From assembly GCA_017477555.1 (NCBI GenBank), contig JAFUVK010000108.1, positions 1-50,772 on the forward strand: 50,772 bases of DNA. Direction: 5' to 3'. The notes below the pieces were generated by a model. It was not told the DNA's origin, did not search any database, and was given only the letters and a program-made list of their open reading frames with translations. This DNA comes from Muribaculaceae bacterium. GTDB taxonomy: Bacteria > Bacteroidota > Bacteroidia > Bacteroidales > Muribaculaceae. Shown here in pieces: positions 34,799 to 43,258 of the stretch (its first letter is position 1; the number at the start of each line of letters is the position of its first letter). A program made the translations under genes and the position numbers.

Positions 34799-37700
34799 TC
34801 AGGGCACAATCTCGATGCGGCTGCTGCCAGTAGAGCCGTTGGGAATGACACGTATCTGGGTGGTGATGCGCTCGCTCATGGTATCGGTGTGGCTGATGAC
34901 ACCCACTTTCTTGCCCTGCGAGGTTTGCAGCATGGCCAGCGAGTCGATGACCGTGGCCAACGTGTCGGCATCGAGTGTGCCGAATCCCTCGTCGATAAAC
35001 AAGTTGTCGAAGCGGATGTTGCGCGACGACAGTGACGACAGCCCCAGGGCCAGTCCCAGACTGACGATGAATGTTTCGCCGCCCGAGAGCGAGTTGGTGA
35101 AGCGCACGTCGTCGGCACGGTCATGGTCGATAACGCGAATGGCCAGTGAGTTCTTGATTTGCTGCAACTCGTAGCGGCGGTTAAATTTTCTAATCTCGGC
35201 ATTGGCATGTTCGACCAGGAAGCCCAAGGTGTAGCACTGAGCCACCTTGCGCAATGTGTTTCCCTCACTGCCGATGGCATCGTTGATCTCCTTCCAGTCA
35301 TCGCGTTGTTGTTGGGCCAGGCTCAGTTGCTCGGCTTTGCCGCCCAATTTCTGAACCGCATCGTCATGTCTCTTTTTTGTGGTCTTGGCATTGATGAGTT
35401 TGTCTCGCTGACTGTTCTGCTGCAATTCAGCCTGTTGGGCCAGCAACTGCGCATGAGTCTGCTCGGGACGGCTGTCCTGGTGCTGGTTGTGTGCCCTTTG
35501 CGACTCGGCGAGTAGTGCCTGGGCCGATGCCACTTCTTGAGCCAGAGCTTCCTTCTGCCGACGCACGTTTTCCCAGTTGTCGGTCGCATTGAGCAATGCT
35601 GTCACAACGCCTAGGTCAACCTCACAGAGGCGGTCGGCACGGGTATTGTAGGCTGCTAGCCACTGGGCCAGTTCGTCCTTGCTGGCTTTGTGGTGCTGCT
35701 CCTTCTCGGCAAGGAGTTTGTTCTGCTCTTCGATGGCACCTGTCAGTTGGCTCATGTCGTTGCGCAGCTGCACAATCTCCTCGTTCAGGCTCGACAAGGA
35801 GGCTTCAGCGTCGGTAACGGCTTTTTTCAGGCGTTGCTCTATCGTGTCGGGCAGCTCACCGCCCAGTTCTTGTTTGAACGCTTCGTTTAAGACATTGTAT
35901 GTGTCGCTGGCTGTTTGCCATTTAGTGGTGGCATCTGCTAGAGCCTGCTGTTTCTTAACCTGATCAGGTAGCAAGGTGTCAGTGAGTTTTTCATCCACAG
36001 CCAATCGTTGGGTGGCATCGCTGACCACTTGCTGCAACTGCGAGATGATGTCTTGCGACTCGCTTACAACCTTGTCACGGGCTTTGACGGCATCGTCCTT
36101 ATGCTTGTTCTGCTTGTTGATCTCGGCCTGGATGCGGTTAAAATGGCGCAACGCCTCGTCAGCTTGTTGCTGATTTTGTTCGAGACTGGGTTTCAGCGCT
36201 TCAAGTGCATCCTTGTCATTGGGCCATGTGGGATGTTGTGCGTGCAGAGCATTCCACGTGTCGTTGTGCCGCTCAATGTCGGCTTGCACTTGTTGCAGTC
36301 GTGTGATGATGCCCTGCAGCAAGCCTTCATTGCGTTGAATGATGTCGCTATGCGTGCGATCGGCTTTTTTCTGGCGTTCAAGGTCAGCTTGCTTGGCGGC
36401 CAGGCGTGTATTCAAGCCGGTGATTGCATCATCGAGCAGGCGGTCATCGGCTTGGTAGGGGTGTACTGTAGCACCGCATAGCGGGCAGGGTGTGCCGTCT
36501 TTGAGCGAGTGGCGGTGGCTTTGCCACTTCTCGCTGGTGATGAGGGTGAACAGTCGCTTGTCTTCTTCCACCTCTTTTTCCAGGGTTTCGATGTTGAGTT
36601 TGCTCTTCTCGTGGCGTGCTTGCTCGCTCTGTTGCATGATATTCTTTTGTTCGGCCTCTGCCTTGAGCTTTTCGGCTTTCGCATCAGCCAGGCTATTGAC
36701 CACCTCTATGGCTCGCTTCAGGGCTTGCAGCACATTGTCGGCTTCAGACTTGCTGGTTCCTAACTCATCGGCATTTTTCCCCTCAATCTGTGATTGCAAT
36801 CCGTTGATGATGTTCTCGATAGTCTGCACTTGCTCGGTTAGTGCCATGCGCTCTTGGTCAAGTTTCTCAATCGACTTCTGTAGCTGAGCCTGGGCATCGG
36901 CTACAGCCTGCTTGTCATGCTCGATTTTGGACTTGTTGTCTTCGAGAGCCTGAGTGGCCTCAGTTGCTTCCTGCTCGGCCTTGCGCTTGGCCTCGTCGCG
37001 CTCCTCGAGCCTCGTCTTGGCTTCATCGATTTTGGTCATTAGTTCACGAGCTCGTTGGATGTGCGGTGTGGTCTCGTCCAGGGTCTTTCGGGCATCTTCG
37101 GCAGACTTGTTCATCTGCTCCTGGGCCTTGTTCTTGGCCTCGATATCATCATTCAGTTGGCGGGCTTTGGCTTTTTTGGCATCGATGTCGCCGCGCAGCT
37201 TGCCCAATTCGCTTTGCACACGGTTTGCTTCGCGCAGCAGGTCGATTGCCTCGTCCAGTGCGTCATGCAGAGCCAACCGATGCGCATCGTCATCAAATGC
37301 TTTTTGCTTGGCTGCAGCCTGTACTGCAATGTTTTGCTTGGTGCTGACATCGTCTGTCATGGCTTTTTCTTCGGCATACCATCGCAGTTCGTCCTCCACT
37401 TTTTTCAGTTTGGCGGTCAGTGCGTTTTCGGCCTGTTCCAGGGTTGTTATCTGTTCTTCAATCTGGTGCAAGGCTTCGTCATCCAGCAGGTCTTGTTTGA
37501 TGGCGTCAATTGATGAACTGATGTCACGATAGGCTTCGTTGGCTTGTGTGGCTTTGGCCTTGATTTGTTCGGCGATGCTAGTGTAGATTTCTTCATTGCC
37601 GACGAGCTTCTCCAGCAGCTGTGATCGTTCTTTCTCATTGGCGTTGAGAAAGTTGGAGAACGCTCCCTGGGCAATCAGCACGGTGCGCAGAAACTGCTCA

Positions 37701-38197
37701 TACTCCAAGCCGATGATTTGTGGCAGTTCGGTCCACACCGCATCTTGTTCGGCCAGTGTGCCGTCGGGCTGCACGGTGAGCTTATAGAGTGACGGTTTCA
37801 CTGTGTCGTCAAAATTTAGCTTTTTGAATTTCACATGCCACTCGGCACGGTAGAGGCTGCCGTCGTTGGCTTGGAAAGTGAGCTTGCTGAAGCCAGTCTT
37901 CTTGCCACGGGTCAGGATGTTGCGACAGTCGGTGGGCACCAGATGCACTTTCTCGTCATCAATGCCATAGGTCTCTACTTTTTGGTTTCGGTCACCCTTT
38001 TTGCGTGGATAACGCGGAGCACGGCCATACAAGGCCAGGCAGATGGCATCGAGCAGGGTAGACTTGCCGCTGCCAGTGGGGCCTACGATGCTGAATATGG
38101 TACTGTTGCCCAATGCACCTTGGGTGAAGTCAATGGTTTCGCCCTCGGGGCGGTCGAGCGAGGCGAGGTTCCGGATTTCGAGTCGTATGAGTTTCAT
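34799..38197 (-). CDS. sbcC: Exonuclease subunit SbcC (Rad50-like ATPase)
   Basis: 1132 residues. Walker A at the N-terminus (IVGPTGSGKSTLLDAICLALYG), long coiled coils in both arms, a zinc hook at DGTPCPLCGATVHPY (about residue 570), the ABC signature NSLSGGETFIVSLGLALG, Walker B NLFIDEGFGTLD, and D-loop/H-loop GVISHTDTM. With SbcD it forms the complex that opens DNA hairpins and trims protein-blocked ends. The gene follows sbcD by 5 nt. The upstream members of the cluster are a retron reverse transcriptase and its RNA, which makes this locus unusual. Confidence 0.96.
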   Translation of the reverse strand: MKLIRLEIRNLASLDRPEGETIDFTQGALGNSTIFSIVGPTGSGKSTLLDAICLALYGRAPRYPRKKGDRNQKVETYGIDDEKVHLVPTDCRNILTRGKKTGFSKLTFQANDGSLYRAEWHVKFKKLNFDDTVKPSLYKLTVQPDGTLAEQDAVWTELPQIIGLEYEQFLRTVLIAQGAFSNFLNANEKERSQLLEKLVGNEEIYTSIAEQIKAKATQANEAYRDISSSIDAIKQDLLDDEALHQIEEQITTLEQAENALTAKLKKVEDELRWYAEEKAMTDDVSTKQNIAVQAAAKQKAFDDDAHRLALHDALDEAIDLLREANRVQSELGKLRGDIDAKKAKARQLNDDIEAKNKAQEQMNKSAEDARKTLDETTPHIQRARELMTKIDEAKTRLEERDEAKRKAEQEATEATQALEDNKSKIEHDKQAVADAQAQLQKSIEKLDQERMALTEQVQTIENIINGLQSQIEGKNADELGTSKSEADNVLQALKRAIEVVNSLADAKAEKLKAEAEQKNIMQQSEQARHEKSKLNIETLEKEVEEDKRLFTLITSEKWQSHRHSLKDGTPCPLCGATVHPYQADDRLLDDAITGLNTRLAAKQADLERQKKADRTHSDIIQRNEGLLQGIITRLQQVQADIERHNDTWNALHAQHPTWPNDKDALEALKPSLEQNQQQADEALRHFNRIQAEINKQNKHKDDAVKARDKVVSESQDIISQLQQVVSDATQRLAVDEKLTDTLLPDQVKKQQALADATTKWQTASDTYNVLNEAFKQELGGELPDTIEQRLKKAVTDAEASLSSLNEEIVQLRNDMSQLTGAIEEQNKLLAEKEQHHKASKDELAQWLAAYNTRADRLCEVDLGVVTALLNATDNWENVRRQKEALAQEVASAQALLAESQRAHNQHQDSRPEQTHAQLLAQQAELQQNSQRDKLINAKTTKKRHDDAVQKLGGKAEQLSLAQQQRDDWKEINDAIGSEGNTLRKVAQCYTLGFLVEHANAEIRKFNRRYELQQIKNSLAIRVIDHDRADDVRFTNSLSGGETFIVSLGLALGLSSLSSRNIRFDNLFIDEGFGTLDADTLATVIDSLAMLQTSQGKKVGVISHTDTMSERITTQIRVIPNGSTGSSRIEIVP

Positions 38198-38202
38198 GAT
38201 GT

Positions 38203-39471
38203 TCAGTCGTTAGTTTCGTGTTTGATGTTTCGTATGAGCTCGTTGAGCATGGTCAGCTGCCGCTCGTTCAGTGGATGGCCTTTTTGGACCTCAAAGGCTT
38301 GTCGCAACATGAGCATCGGATCGCTGTTCAGCAGGTCGTCGACGCTCCTGAGCACAGGTTGCTCGGCATGAGTTGCGTCAAGCTGGGGCCGGAACTTCTG
38401 GGTGCGGCACAAGATGGCATTCTTCAGGCCGACAAGCTCATCCAACTCATGGATTTCGTCGTTGTTGAGCTTCTCTTGAGCAACACGGAGCATGACGTAG
38501 GGCGCGTTCGGGTCAATTTTGCCATCGAGACGGTCGGTCAGTGTTGTGTTGATGAGTTTCTTCAGCTTCGCCGCGGTGAGTGGATTGTCGTCTTCTGGCA
38601 GCACCACTAGGCGATGCTGTGGCGTGTAGACCAGCTGCTCGACCTGTGGGGCGTGGTTGGGGCTGAGGGTCACCAAATCTACGCCATGGGTGTAATCTTT
38701 CTCGGCAAACGACATGGGCAGTACGCTGCCCGAATAGCGTGCCCAGTCGGTGTTCCAGATGTGCTGCCGCTTGTGGATGTGTCCGCAGGTGAGGTAATCG
38801 GGGTGGTCGGTCCACCCTTTCATGTCCACCTGGTCCAGCCCGCCGATGGCGAAGGTCTCGCTGGCATCGTGGCAGGCGATGTCGGCACCAGTGGCATACA
38901 TGTGGGCCATCATCACTAGTGGCACATCGCGATGCAACTCGCGGGCACGACCAGTGAGCGAGCGCAGAAAGTTGTTCACGCCTTGCGAATAATTCGCGTC
39001 GCGCAACATTTCGCTGCGCAGATAGGGTACAGCAAGCACCACTGCCCGATCGCCCTGGCGGCCCTCGAGCTGAATCAGCAGGTCGTCATAGTCAAACTGC
39101 CAGTCGCCCTGGCCATCGGCATTGGTGACCCAATAACGCTTGATGGTGCCGCGAACCTCCACATGGTGGTGTGTAAGCAGCTCACGTGGAGCCTCGAGCC
39201 GGCTGGCCGAGTCGTGGTTGCCGGCGGTGATGACAATGGTCATGTCATGATGGCGCTGGGTTGCTTCGGCCAGAAACTTGTAGTAGGCCGATTGAGCCTT
39301 GGCCGAAGGGTTGCCGTTATCAAACACATCGCCCGCCACAAGCAGGGCATCGGGCCGATGCTCTTCGATCTGGCCGAGCAACCATTGCAGGAAATGCTCA
39401 TGCTCTGGCAGCCGGTCGTTGCAATGGAACAGGTTGCCCAGGTGCCAATCACTGGTACAGATTATCTTCAT
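38203..39471 (-). CDS. sbcD: Exonuclease subunit SbcD (Mre11-like nuclease)
   Basis: 422 residues. Metallophosphoesterase motifs in order: CTSDWHLGN, LLVAGDVFDNGNPS, ITAGNHDSASR, CGHIHKRQH. These match the two-metal nuclease of SbcD. A capping region follows to the C-terminus. With SbcC it cleaves hairpin and palindromic DNA. It starts only 25 nt after the stop of the retron reverse transcriptase, and that spacer holds no TAnnTTTG box, so sbcD and sbcC may depend on the retron promoter or on one inside the RT gene. Confidence 0.96.
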   Translation of the reverse strand: MKIICTSDWHLGNLFHCNDRLPEHEHFLQWLLGQIEEHRPDALLVAGDVFDNGNPSAKAQSAYYKFLAEATQRHHDMTIVITAGNHDSASRLEAPRELLTHHHVEVRGTIKRYWVTNADGQGDWQFDYDDLLIQLEGRQGDRAVVLAVPYLRSEMLRDANYSQGVNNFLRSLTGRARELHRDVPLVMMAHMYATGADIACHDASETFAIGGLDQVDMKGWTDHPDYLTCGHIHKRQHIWNTDWARYSGSVLPMSFAEKDYTHGVDLVTLSPNHAPQVEQLVYTPQHRLVVLPEDDNPLTAAKLKKLINTTLTDRLDGKIDPNAPYVMLRVAQEKLNNDEIHELDELVGLKNAILCRTQKFRPQLDATHAEQPVLRSVDDLLNSDPMLMLRQAFEVQKGHPLNERQLTMLNELIRNIKHETND

Positions 39472-39496
39472 AGTGTAAAAATGTTTTAATGATTAG

Positions 39497-40522
39497 TTAG
39501 ACTGTTGGAGTGTCACTGGCGAAATGTTTCCCTCTAACAGCAAGATTAAGTTTAATGACGAGCCTGATGTAAGTGGAGTCGTTTTCGCCCTTAACCATAC
39601 GTAGAAAGTTGAGCTTGCCACGCGCCACATTGATGGCATGGCAACTTGGGTGCTCATCTAATTCTATATGGTGAATCATCGCACGCAAATTCTTGATATA
39701 ACGTCGGCTTACATTGGGCCGCTCGTTAACTGTAAGGCCTGTAACCTCCTGTCGGCTGCCGCGCTTTTGCAGGCGCGTTTTCTTGGTGTTTATCACAAAG
39801 TGGCATTCGGCGATAATGGCACGAAGCTCCTGAATAAAGGCGCCATTATCATGATACACATTGTGGTCGCTGCTGAATGTGATGTCGTCGGCATAGCGGG
39901 TATAGGTCAGATGAAATCTCTGCGCTAGCCCCGTTAACCGTTGGTCAAGTGTTTGAGCGCAGATGTTGGAAAGTACTGGCGATGTTGGAGCACCTTGGGG
40001 CAATATATTCCGAGTGTGTGTGCCGTCGGAGACTGGGTAACAGCAGATGGTGGATATGTCGCGAGCAACCATCGAATTAATGCCTTGACGAATGAGACTA
40101 TACTCAATCATATCGGCGGTGATGCTGCTGAAGAAGTCGCATAGATCAATGTTAAAGACATAATTGTGGTTAACATGCATGCGGGCATTGTCGACAATGG
40201 AACGGCAAGGCACAAAGGCCATGGCTGTAGGGGTGGGGTGATAAATATATGTCAATATGAATGCCAATGTGGTCATAATATGCTTCAGCTGGCCATCGGG
40301 CGCTGTGATGGTGCGAAAGCCACCAGATTTTTTGGGGATACGAAATTCGTGGTAGCAACCAAGGCGAATGCGAGCATTGGCATAACGACGTAAGTGCTTT
40401 ACCGTTATGGTGTTATCAATACTCAATCCTGACACATAAGGGCCAATCTCGTTGATACTCTCGCAGAGCGACTCGCGTGTGTCTATACAGATATGATCGA
40501 TGAGATATTCTTGTAGCGACAT
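39497..40522 (-). CDS. Retron-type reverse transcriptase
   Basis: 341 residues from ATG 40522 (MSLQEYLIDHICIDTRES). RT palm motifs: FRIPKKSGGFRTITAP near residue 60, NIDLCDFFSSI at 124-134, PQGAPTSPVLSN at 175-186, catalytic YADD at 210-213. The retron hallmarks are present: NARMH at 112-116 (region X, NAxxH) and VTG at 260-262 (region Y). There is no fused nuclease, protease or other effector domain. It reverse-transcribes the msd part of the RNA just upstream into a branched RNA-DNA molecule (msDNA). A GTG frame from 40558 would start inside the a2 repeat and is rejected. AT-rich compared with the core genome, so probably acquired. Confidence 0.93.
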   Translation of the reverse strand: MSLQEYLIDHICIDTRESLCESINEIGPYVSGLSIDNTITVKHLRRYANARIRLGCYHEFRIPKKSGGFRTITAPDGQLKHIMTTLAFILTYIYHPTPTAMAFVPCRSIVDNARMHVNHNYVFNIDLCDFFSSITADMIEYSLIRQGINSMVARDISTICCYPVSDGTHTRNILPQGAPTSPVLSNICAQTLDQRLTGLAQRFHLTYTRYADDITFSSDHNVYHDNGAFIQELRAIIAECHFVINTKKTRLQKRGSRQEVTGLTVNERPNVSRRYIKNLRAMIHHIELDEHPSCHAINVARGKLNFLRMVKGENDSTYIRLVIKLNLAVRGKHFASDTPTV

Positions 40523-40538
40523 ACTCTGGCATATAAAA

Positions 40539-40813
40539 CACCCAGCTAACACCAGCACGACTTCAAAGAAATGGATTCAAGTTTGTGAGTGGGAGCGTAG
40601 ATCCTTTGCAGCAGCAAAGCGGCCGACTCGAAGAGTCAGCTTTGCTTAAGCAAAGGATAAGCGACCACGAGCAAGGCGCAGAATCCAGTAACAAACCTTG
40701 TTGTCGACGGCAGTTGAACACCGGCGACATCTGCCGATTGCAGCAGACGTACAGAGAACACGTCTCTAAGTTCAAGTGTGCTGGTGCTGTGGCACTGGGT
40801 GCAATACTTTTTA
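40539..40813 (-). ncRNA. Retron msr-msd RNA
   Basis: Read on the minus strand, a1 lies at 40778-40801 and a2 at 40539-40558. GTGCTGGTG (plus 40778-40786) pairs with CACCAGCAC (40550-40558), and CTGGGTG (40795-40801) pairs with CACCCAG (40539-40545), giving 16 bp in two blocks. Just inside a1 the transcript reads CTTAG, with the likely branching G at 40766, immediately followed by a 6-bp msr stem (40760-40765 with 40745-40750). The msd has a basal TGGATTC/GAATCCA pair (40572-40578 with 40681-40687) and a 22-bp interrupted hairpin 40601-40658. a2 ends 17 nt before the RT start, the classic retron order. Ends are estimated. Confidence 0.85.
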
Positions 40814-40819
40814 ATTGTG

Positions 40820-40827
40820 CAAAGTTA
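40820..40827 (-). promoter_or_regulatory. -7 box of the retron transcript
   Basis: TAACTTTG on the minus strand places the transcript start about 10-12 nt before a1. The -33 side reads TTCGGCTTGCAC, part of a dispersed promoter-associated repeat (see 40838-40880). Confidence 0.75.
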
Positions 40828-40837
40828 ATGAAAATTT

Positions 40838-40880
40838 GTGCAAGCCGAACGCAAAAAGCTTGCTTTTTGCTGAGGCACCG
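40838..40880. repeat. Promoter-associated palindromic repeat upstream of the retron
   Basis: GTGCAAGCCGAACGC is followed by a perfect 9-bp hairpin, GCAAAAAGC (40851-40859) with GCTTTTTGC (40862-40870), then TGAGGCACCGCC. A related copy lies near 9590-9635. The minus-strand reading places GCGTTCGGCTTGCAC at the -33 region of the retron promoter. Confidence 0.6.
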
Positions 40881-41112
40881 CCAAATTTATCCAATTTAAT
40901 CGGAATTTTTGCCTTTAGGAAGCAGATTTTTGGGCAGTGTCGTGTTGCGGTTCACATTTTGATATGGATTTGACTATTTTTCTCCCTGCTTCAACAACGC
41001 GAAACTTGGCAGACAATAAATCAAATGAAACTGCGATTGAGTTTTTGTCATCGTTGGCTTGTCGCGAGTTCGGACGACGATGAGTCAAGGATTTTCAACC
41101 TAGGCTAAGTGT
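40881..41112. other. Spacer between the AAA+ ATPase gene and the retron promoter
   Basis: AT-rich, with no supported gene. A weak inverted pair CCTAGGCTAAGTGTCTAGG just after the ATPase stop (41099-41117) may help end its transcript. Confidence 0.4.
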
Positions 41113-42831
41113 CTAGGCTCTGAAACCTATCGACTGGTGGTCGGAGTTGCTCAGCAACTCGTTGGCACAGAATGTCTCAATTTCACCCATAGTGGCTTCC
41201 AGACCGGTGAGGATTTGATGAATCTTGCACTTTCGCACGATGTTCTCAATTTGTCCACCCGAGAAGTCATAGCGCGCGGCAAGGCGCAACGCGTCGTCAT
41301 CGCTAATGCCATTGTTCAACATTGACTGCCACAGCTTGGACTTCACATCCACATCGGGTTTGTGAAACTCGACTTTGAACAAGAATCGGCGCTCAAAGGC
41401 CGGGTCGAGGTTGGTCGTGAGGTTGGTTGTGGCAATGAGGATGCCCTCGAGTTTCTCCATCTCCTCAAGGATGATGTTCTGCATGGCGTTCTCCATCTTA
41501 TCGATCGACCGCTCGGCGTGAGCGATGCGCTGCCCGAATATGGCATCGGCTTCGTTGAACAGTAGAATGGGCATAACTTCGTTGGTCTTGCATAGGAAAC
41601 GATAGCGTCTGAACACGTTCTTGATGTTCTTTTCGGTCTCGCCTACCCACTTGTCGCGCAACGAGGCGATGTCCACCTTCATGATGTCGCGCCCTGTCAG
41701 CCTAGCTAGTTGTAGCACTGTCTCGGTCTTGCCCGTGCCGGGTGAGCCGTAGAACAGGCAGGCAACTCCCTTGCGCATGCCCTGCTGCTCCAGACGCTGC
41801 TGGACATCGGCAAAGCGCTCCTGGCTCAGCAGTTGTCTGACTTGTGCAATCTGCGCCTCGTCATCGGCATTGTAGTGCATCGTCTTGGTGATGATGGTGG
41901 TGCAATCGGTCAATGATTTGGACTTTACCGGCTCTCCCGTTGGACAGTTGGCTCTGCTTGGTTCATAGTCGACGAGCAGATCGTCCAGCACGTGTCGCGA
42001 CAGTCTCAGACATTCAGCCTCGGCTTGCCCGTCTCTGAATGCGGGTTCGAGTAGCCCTTCGGAGATGGCAGGATGTGTGCCTTCGGTCAATGCTTGGCAC
42101 ATCTCATCTGTGTCGGTGCTGTTCTTGAAGAATTGGTGGATATCGGAGTAATGAACTTCCTCCAAGGGCATGTCGGTGAACTTGTCATGGCGATAGATGG
42201 CATACATCAGTAATGACAGGACATGAGAGTCGGCAGGGTGAGTCAAGGCCTCGGCGCACACCGGGAGCGAGGCGTTTGCCTTGCACAACTCGGTTAACCA
42301 GCACTCGTCGTTGCGGAAGTCGTTGTTGTCATCGTCAAGACTTTTGTCAAGTCGTTTGACAATGCGTTCAACAAGGCTCTGCGTTGTCAGACCCTCTAGA
42401 GGCTCGGGAACGAAGACTTGGTTGTGGCGAAGTGCCTCGACAACACCGCGCTCGAGCAAGAAAGTGTCGCAGATGTCTGAGAACTCGTAGACTGTTCCTC
42501 GTCTGACCCATCGCTTCTCAAGCAGGCCTTCGATGTCGTCGGCATACACCATGATGCTCAGGCGTCGGCAGTCAAAGAAGATGCACAGGTCGCTGTAGGA
42601 CATGGGATGCCCTTTCTCGATGAGAACGGCGAGAACGAGAACTTGCATGGGAGTCATCGACAGTGTCGAGCATAGATAGGTCACAGCATCTTTGCTGTCG
42701 TCCCAAAATTTTTGGGTCAGGCGCGAGTCCTGGGCAAGATTAAGTACATGGTCTAAGGCTGAGATGATGGTCCATGTTTGCTTCTTGCTCTTAGTCTTGT
42801 TGCCAGTGAGGGTAGTGGTTGTGTCGTTCAT
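41113..42831 (-). CDS. AAA+ ATPase of unknown role
   Basis: 572 residues from ATG 42831 (MNDTTTTLTGNKTKSKK); the in-frame codons further upstream look non-coding. The N-terminal half has helix-turn-helix-like stretches (LSMTPMQVLVLAVLIEKG, YADDIEGLLEKRWVRRG). The C-terminal AAA+ module has Walker A GSPGTGKT (about 362-369), a Walker B read LLFNEADAIFG with Asn in place of the usual Asp, sensor-1 LIATTNLT and arginine finger AFERRF. Similar ATPases occur across Bacteroidales with no firm function. Lying 286 bp upstream of the retron promoter on the same strand, it might be an accessory gene, but it could equally be an independent neighbour. Confidence 0.85.
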   Translation of the reverse strand: MNDTTTTLTGNKTKSKKQTWTIISALDHVLNLAQDSRLTQKFWDDSKDAVTYLCSTLSMTPMQVLVLAVLIEKGHPMSYSDLCIFFDCRRLSIMVYADDIEGLLEKRWVRRGTVYEFSDICDTFLLERGVVEALRHNQVFVPEPLEGLTTQSLVERIVKRLDKSLDDDNNDFRNDECWLTELCKANASLPVCAEALTHPADSHVLSLLMYAIYRHDKFTDMPLEEVHYSDIHQFFKNSTDTDEMCQALTEGTHPAISEGLLEPAFRDGQAEAECLRLSRHVLDDLLVDYEPSRANCPTGEPVKSKSLTDCTTIITKTMHYNADDEAQIAQVRQLLSQERFADVQQRLEQQGMRKGVACLFYGSPGTGKTETVLQLARLTGRDIMKVDIASLRDKWVGETEKNIKNVFRRYRFLCKTNEVMPILLFNEADAIFGQRIAHAERSIDKMENAMQNIILEEMEKLEGILIATTNLTTNLDPAFERRFLFKVEFHKPDVDVKSKLWQSMLNNGISDDDALRLAARYDFSGGQIENIVRKCKIHQILTGLEATMGEIETFCANELLSNSDHQSIGFRA

Positions 42832-43187
42832 GGTTAGATATAAAGTTTGTGGGGTTTGACTGTTGTTGCTGTCGGCAGTTGCCGGGTTTGACCCTGAGGT
42901 CATTCGATTTATTTTTTTTATCATAAGCAAATAATTTTTTATTAGTTGCTGTTTTAATTATCGCGATTAAGATTGCATTTAGCACATGTAATCACTTGTA
43001 GTTCTCCAGCATGTCAATGAGCTCTTGTTGATTTTCTCAACGATTGGAAGGTAAGTATTTTTTTTCAGATATACAAATCATTGCCGTTAAAAAGTGTAAA
43101 CAAACGACTAACTTGCTGGTAAAGAGTGTGTTGCAATAATTTGTGCCGTTTTCAATGCTTTTTTGAGTTGATTTGCAAGTTTTTTTG
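42832..43187. other. AT-rich spacer before the GT2 gene
   Basis: Over 350 bp without a supported gene. It must hold the promoter of the ATPase gene on the minus strand, but no perfect TAnnTTTG box is seen there. No strong repeats. Confidence 0.4.
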
Positions 43188-43195
43188 TAATTTTG
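43188..43195 (+). promoter_or_regulatory. -7 box of the GT2-radC operon
   Basis: TAATTTTG, with TTTTG about 21 nt upstream; ATG 43259 gives a leader of about 60 nt. Confidence 0.65.
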
Positions 43196-43258
43196 CACAC
43201 CGAGAAGCCGGCTAATATACCAGCCATTTACCAATGCAAAATTCTTTATTAGAACAAG

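Noticed and set aside
34724..35035. Plus-strand frame starting MEISEISEFLELSELSES
   Set aside because: The start is a translation of the terminator word repeat and the rest is antisense of sbcC.
40522..40558. GTG at 40558 as the reverse transcriptase start
   Set aside because: The extra residues would be translated from the a2 arm of the retron RNA; ATG 40522 directly follows a2.
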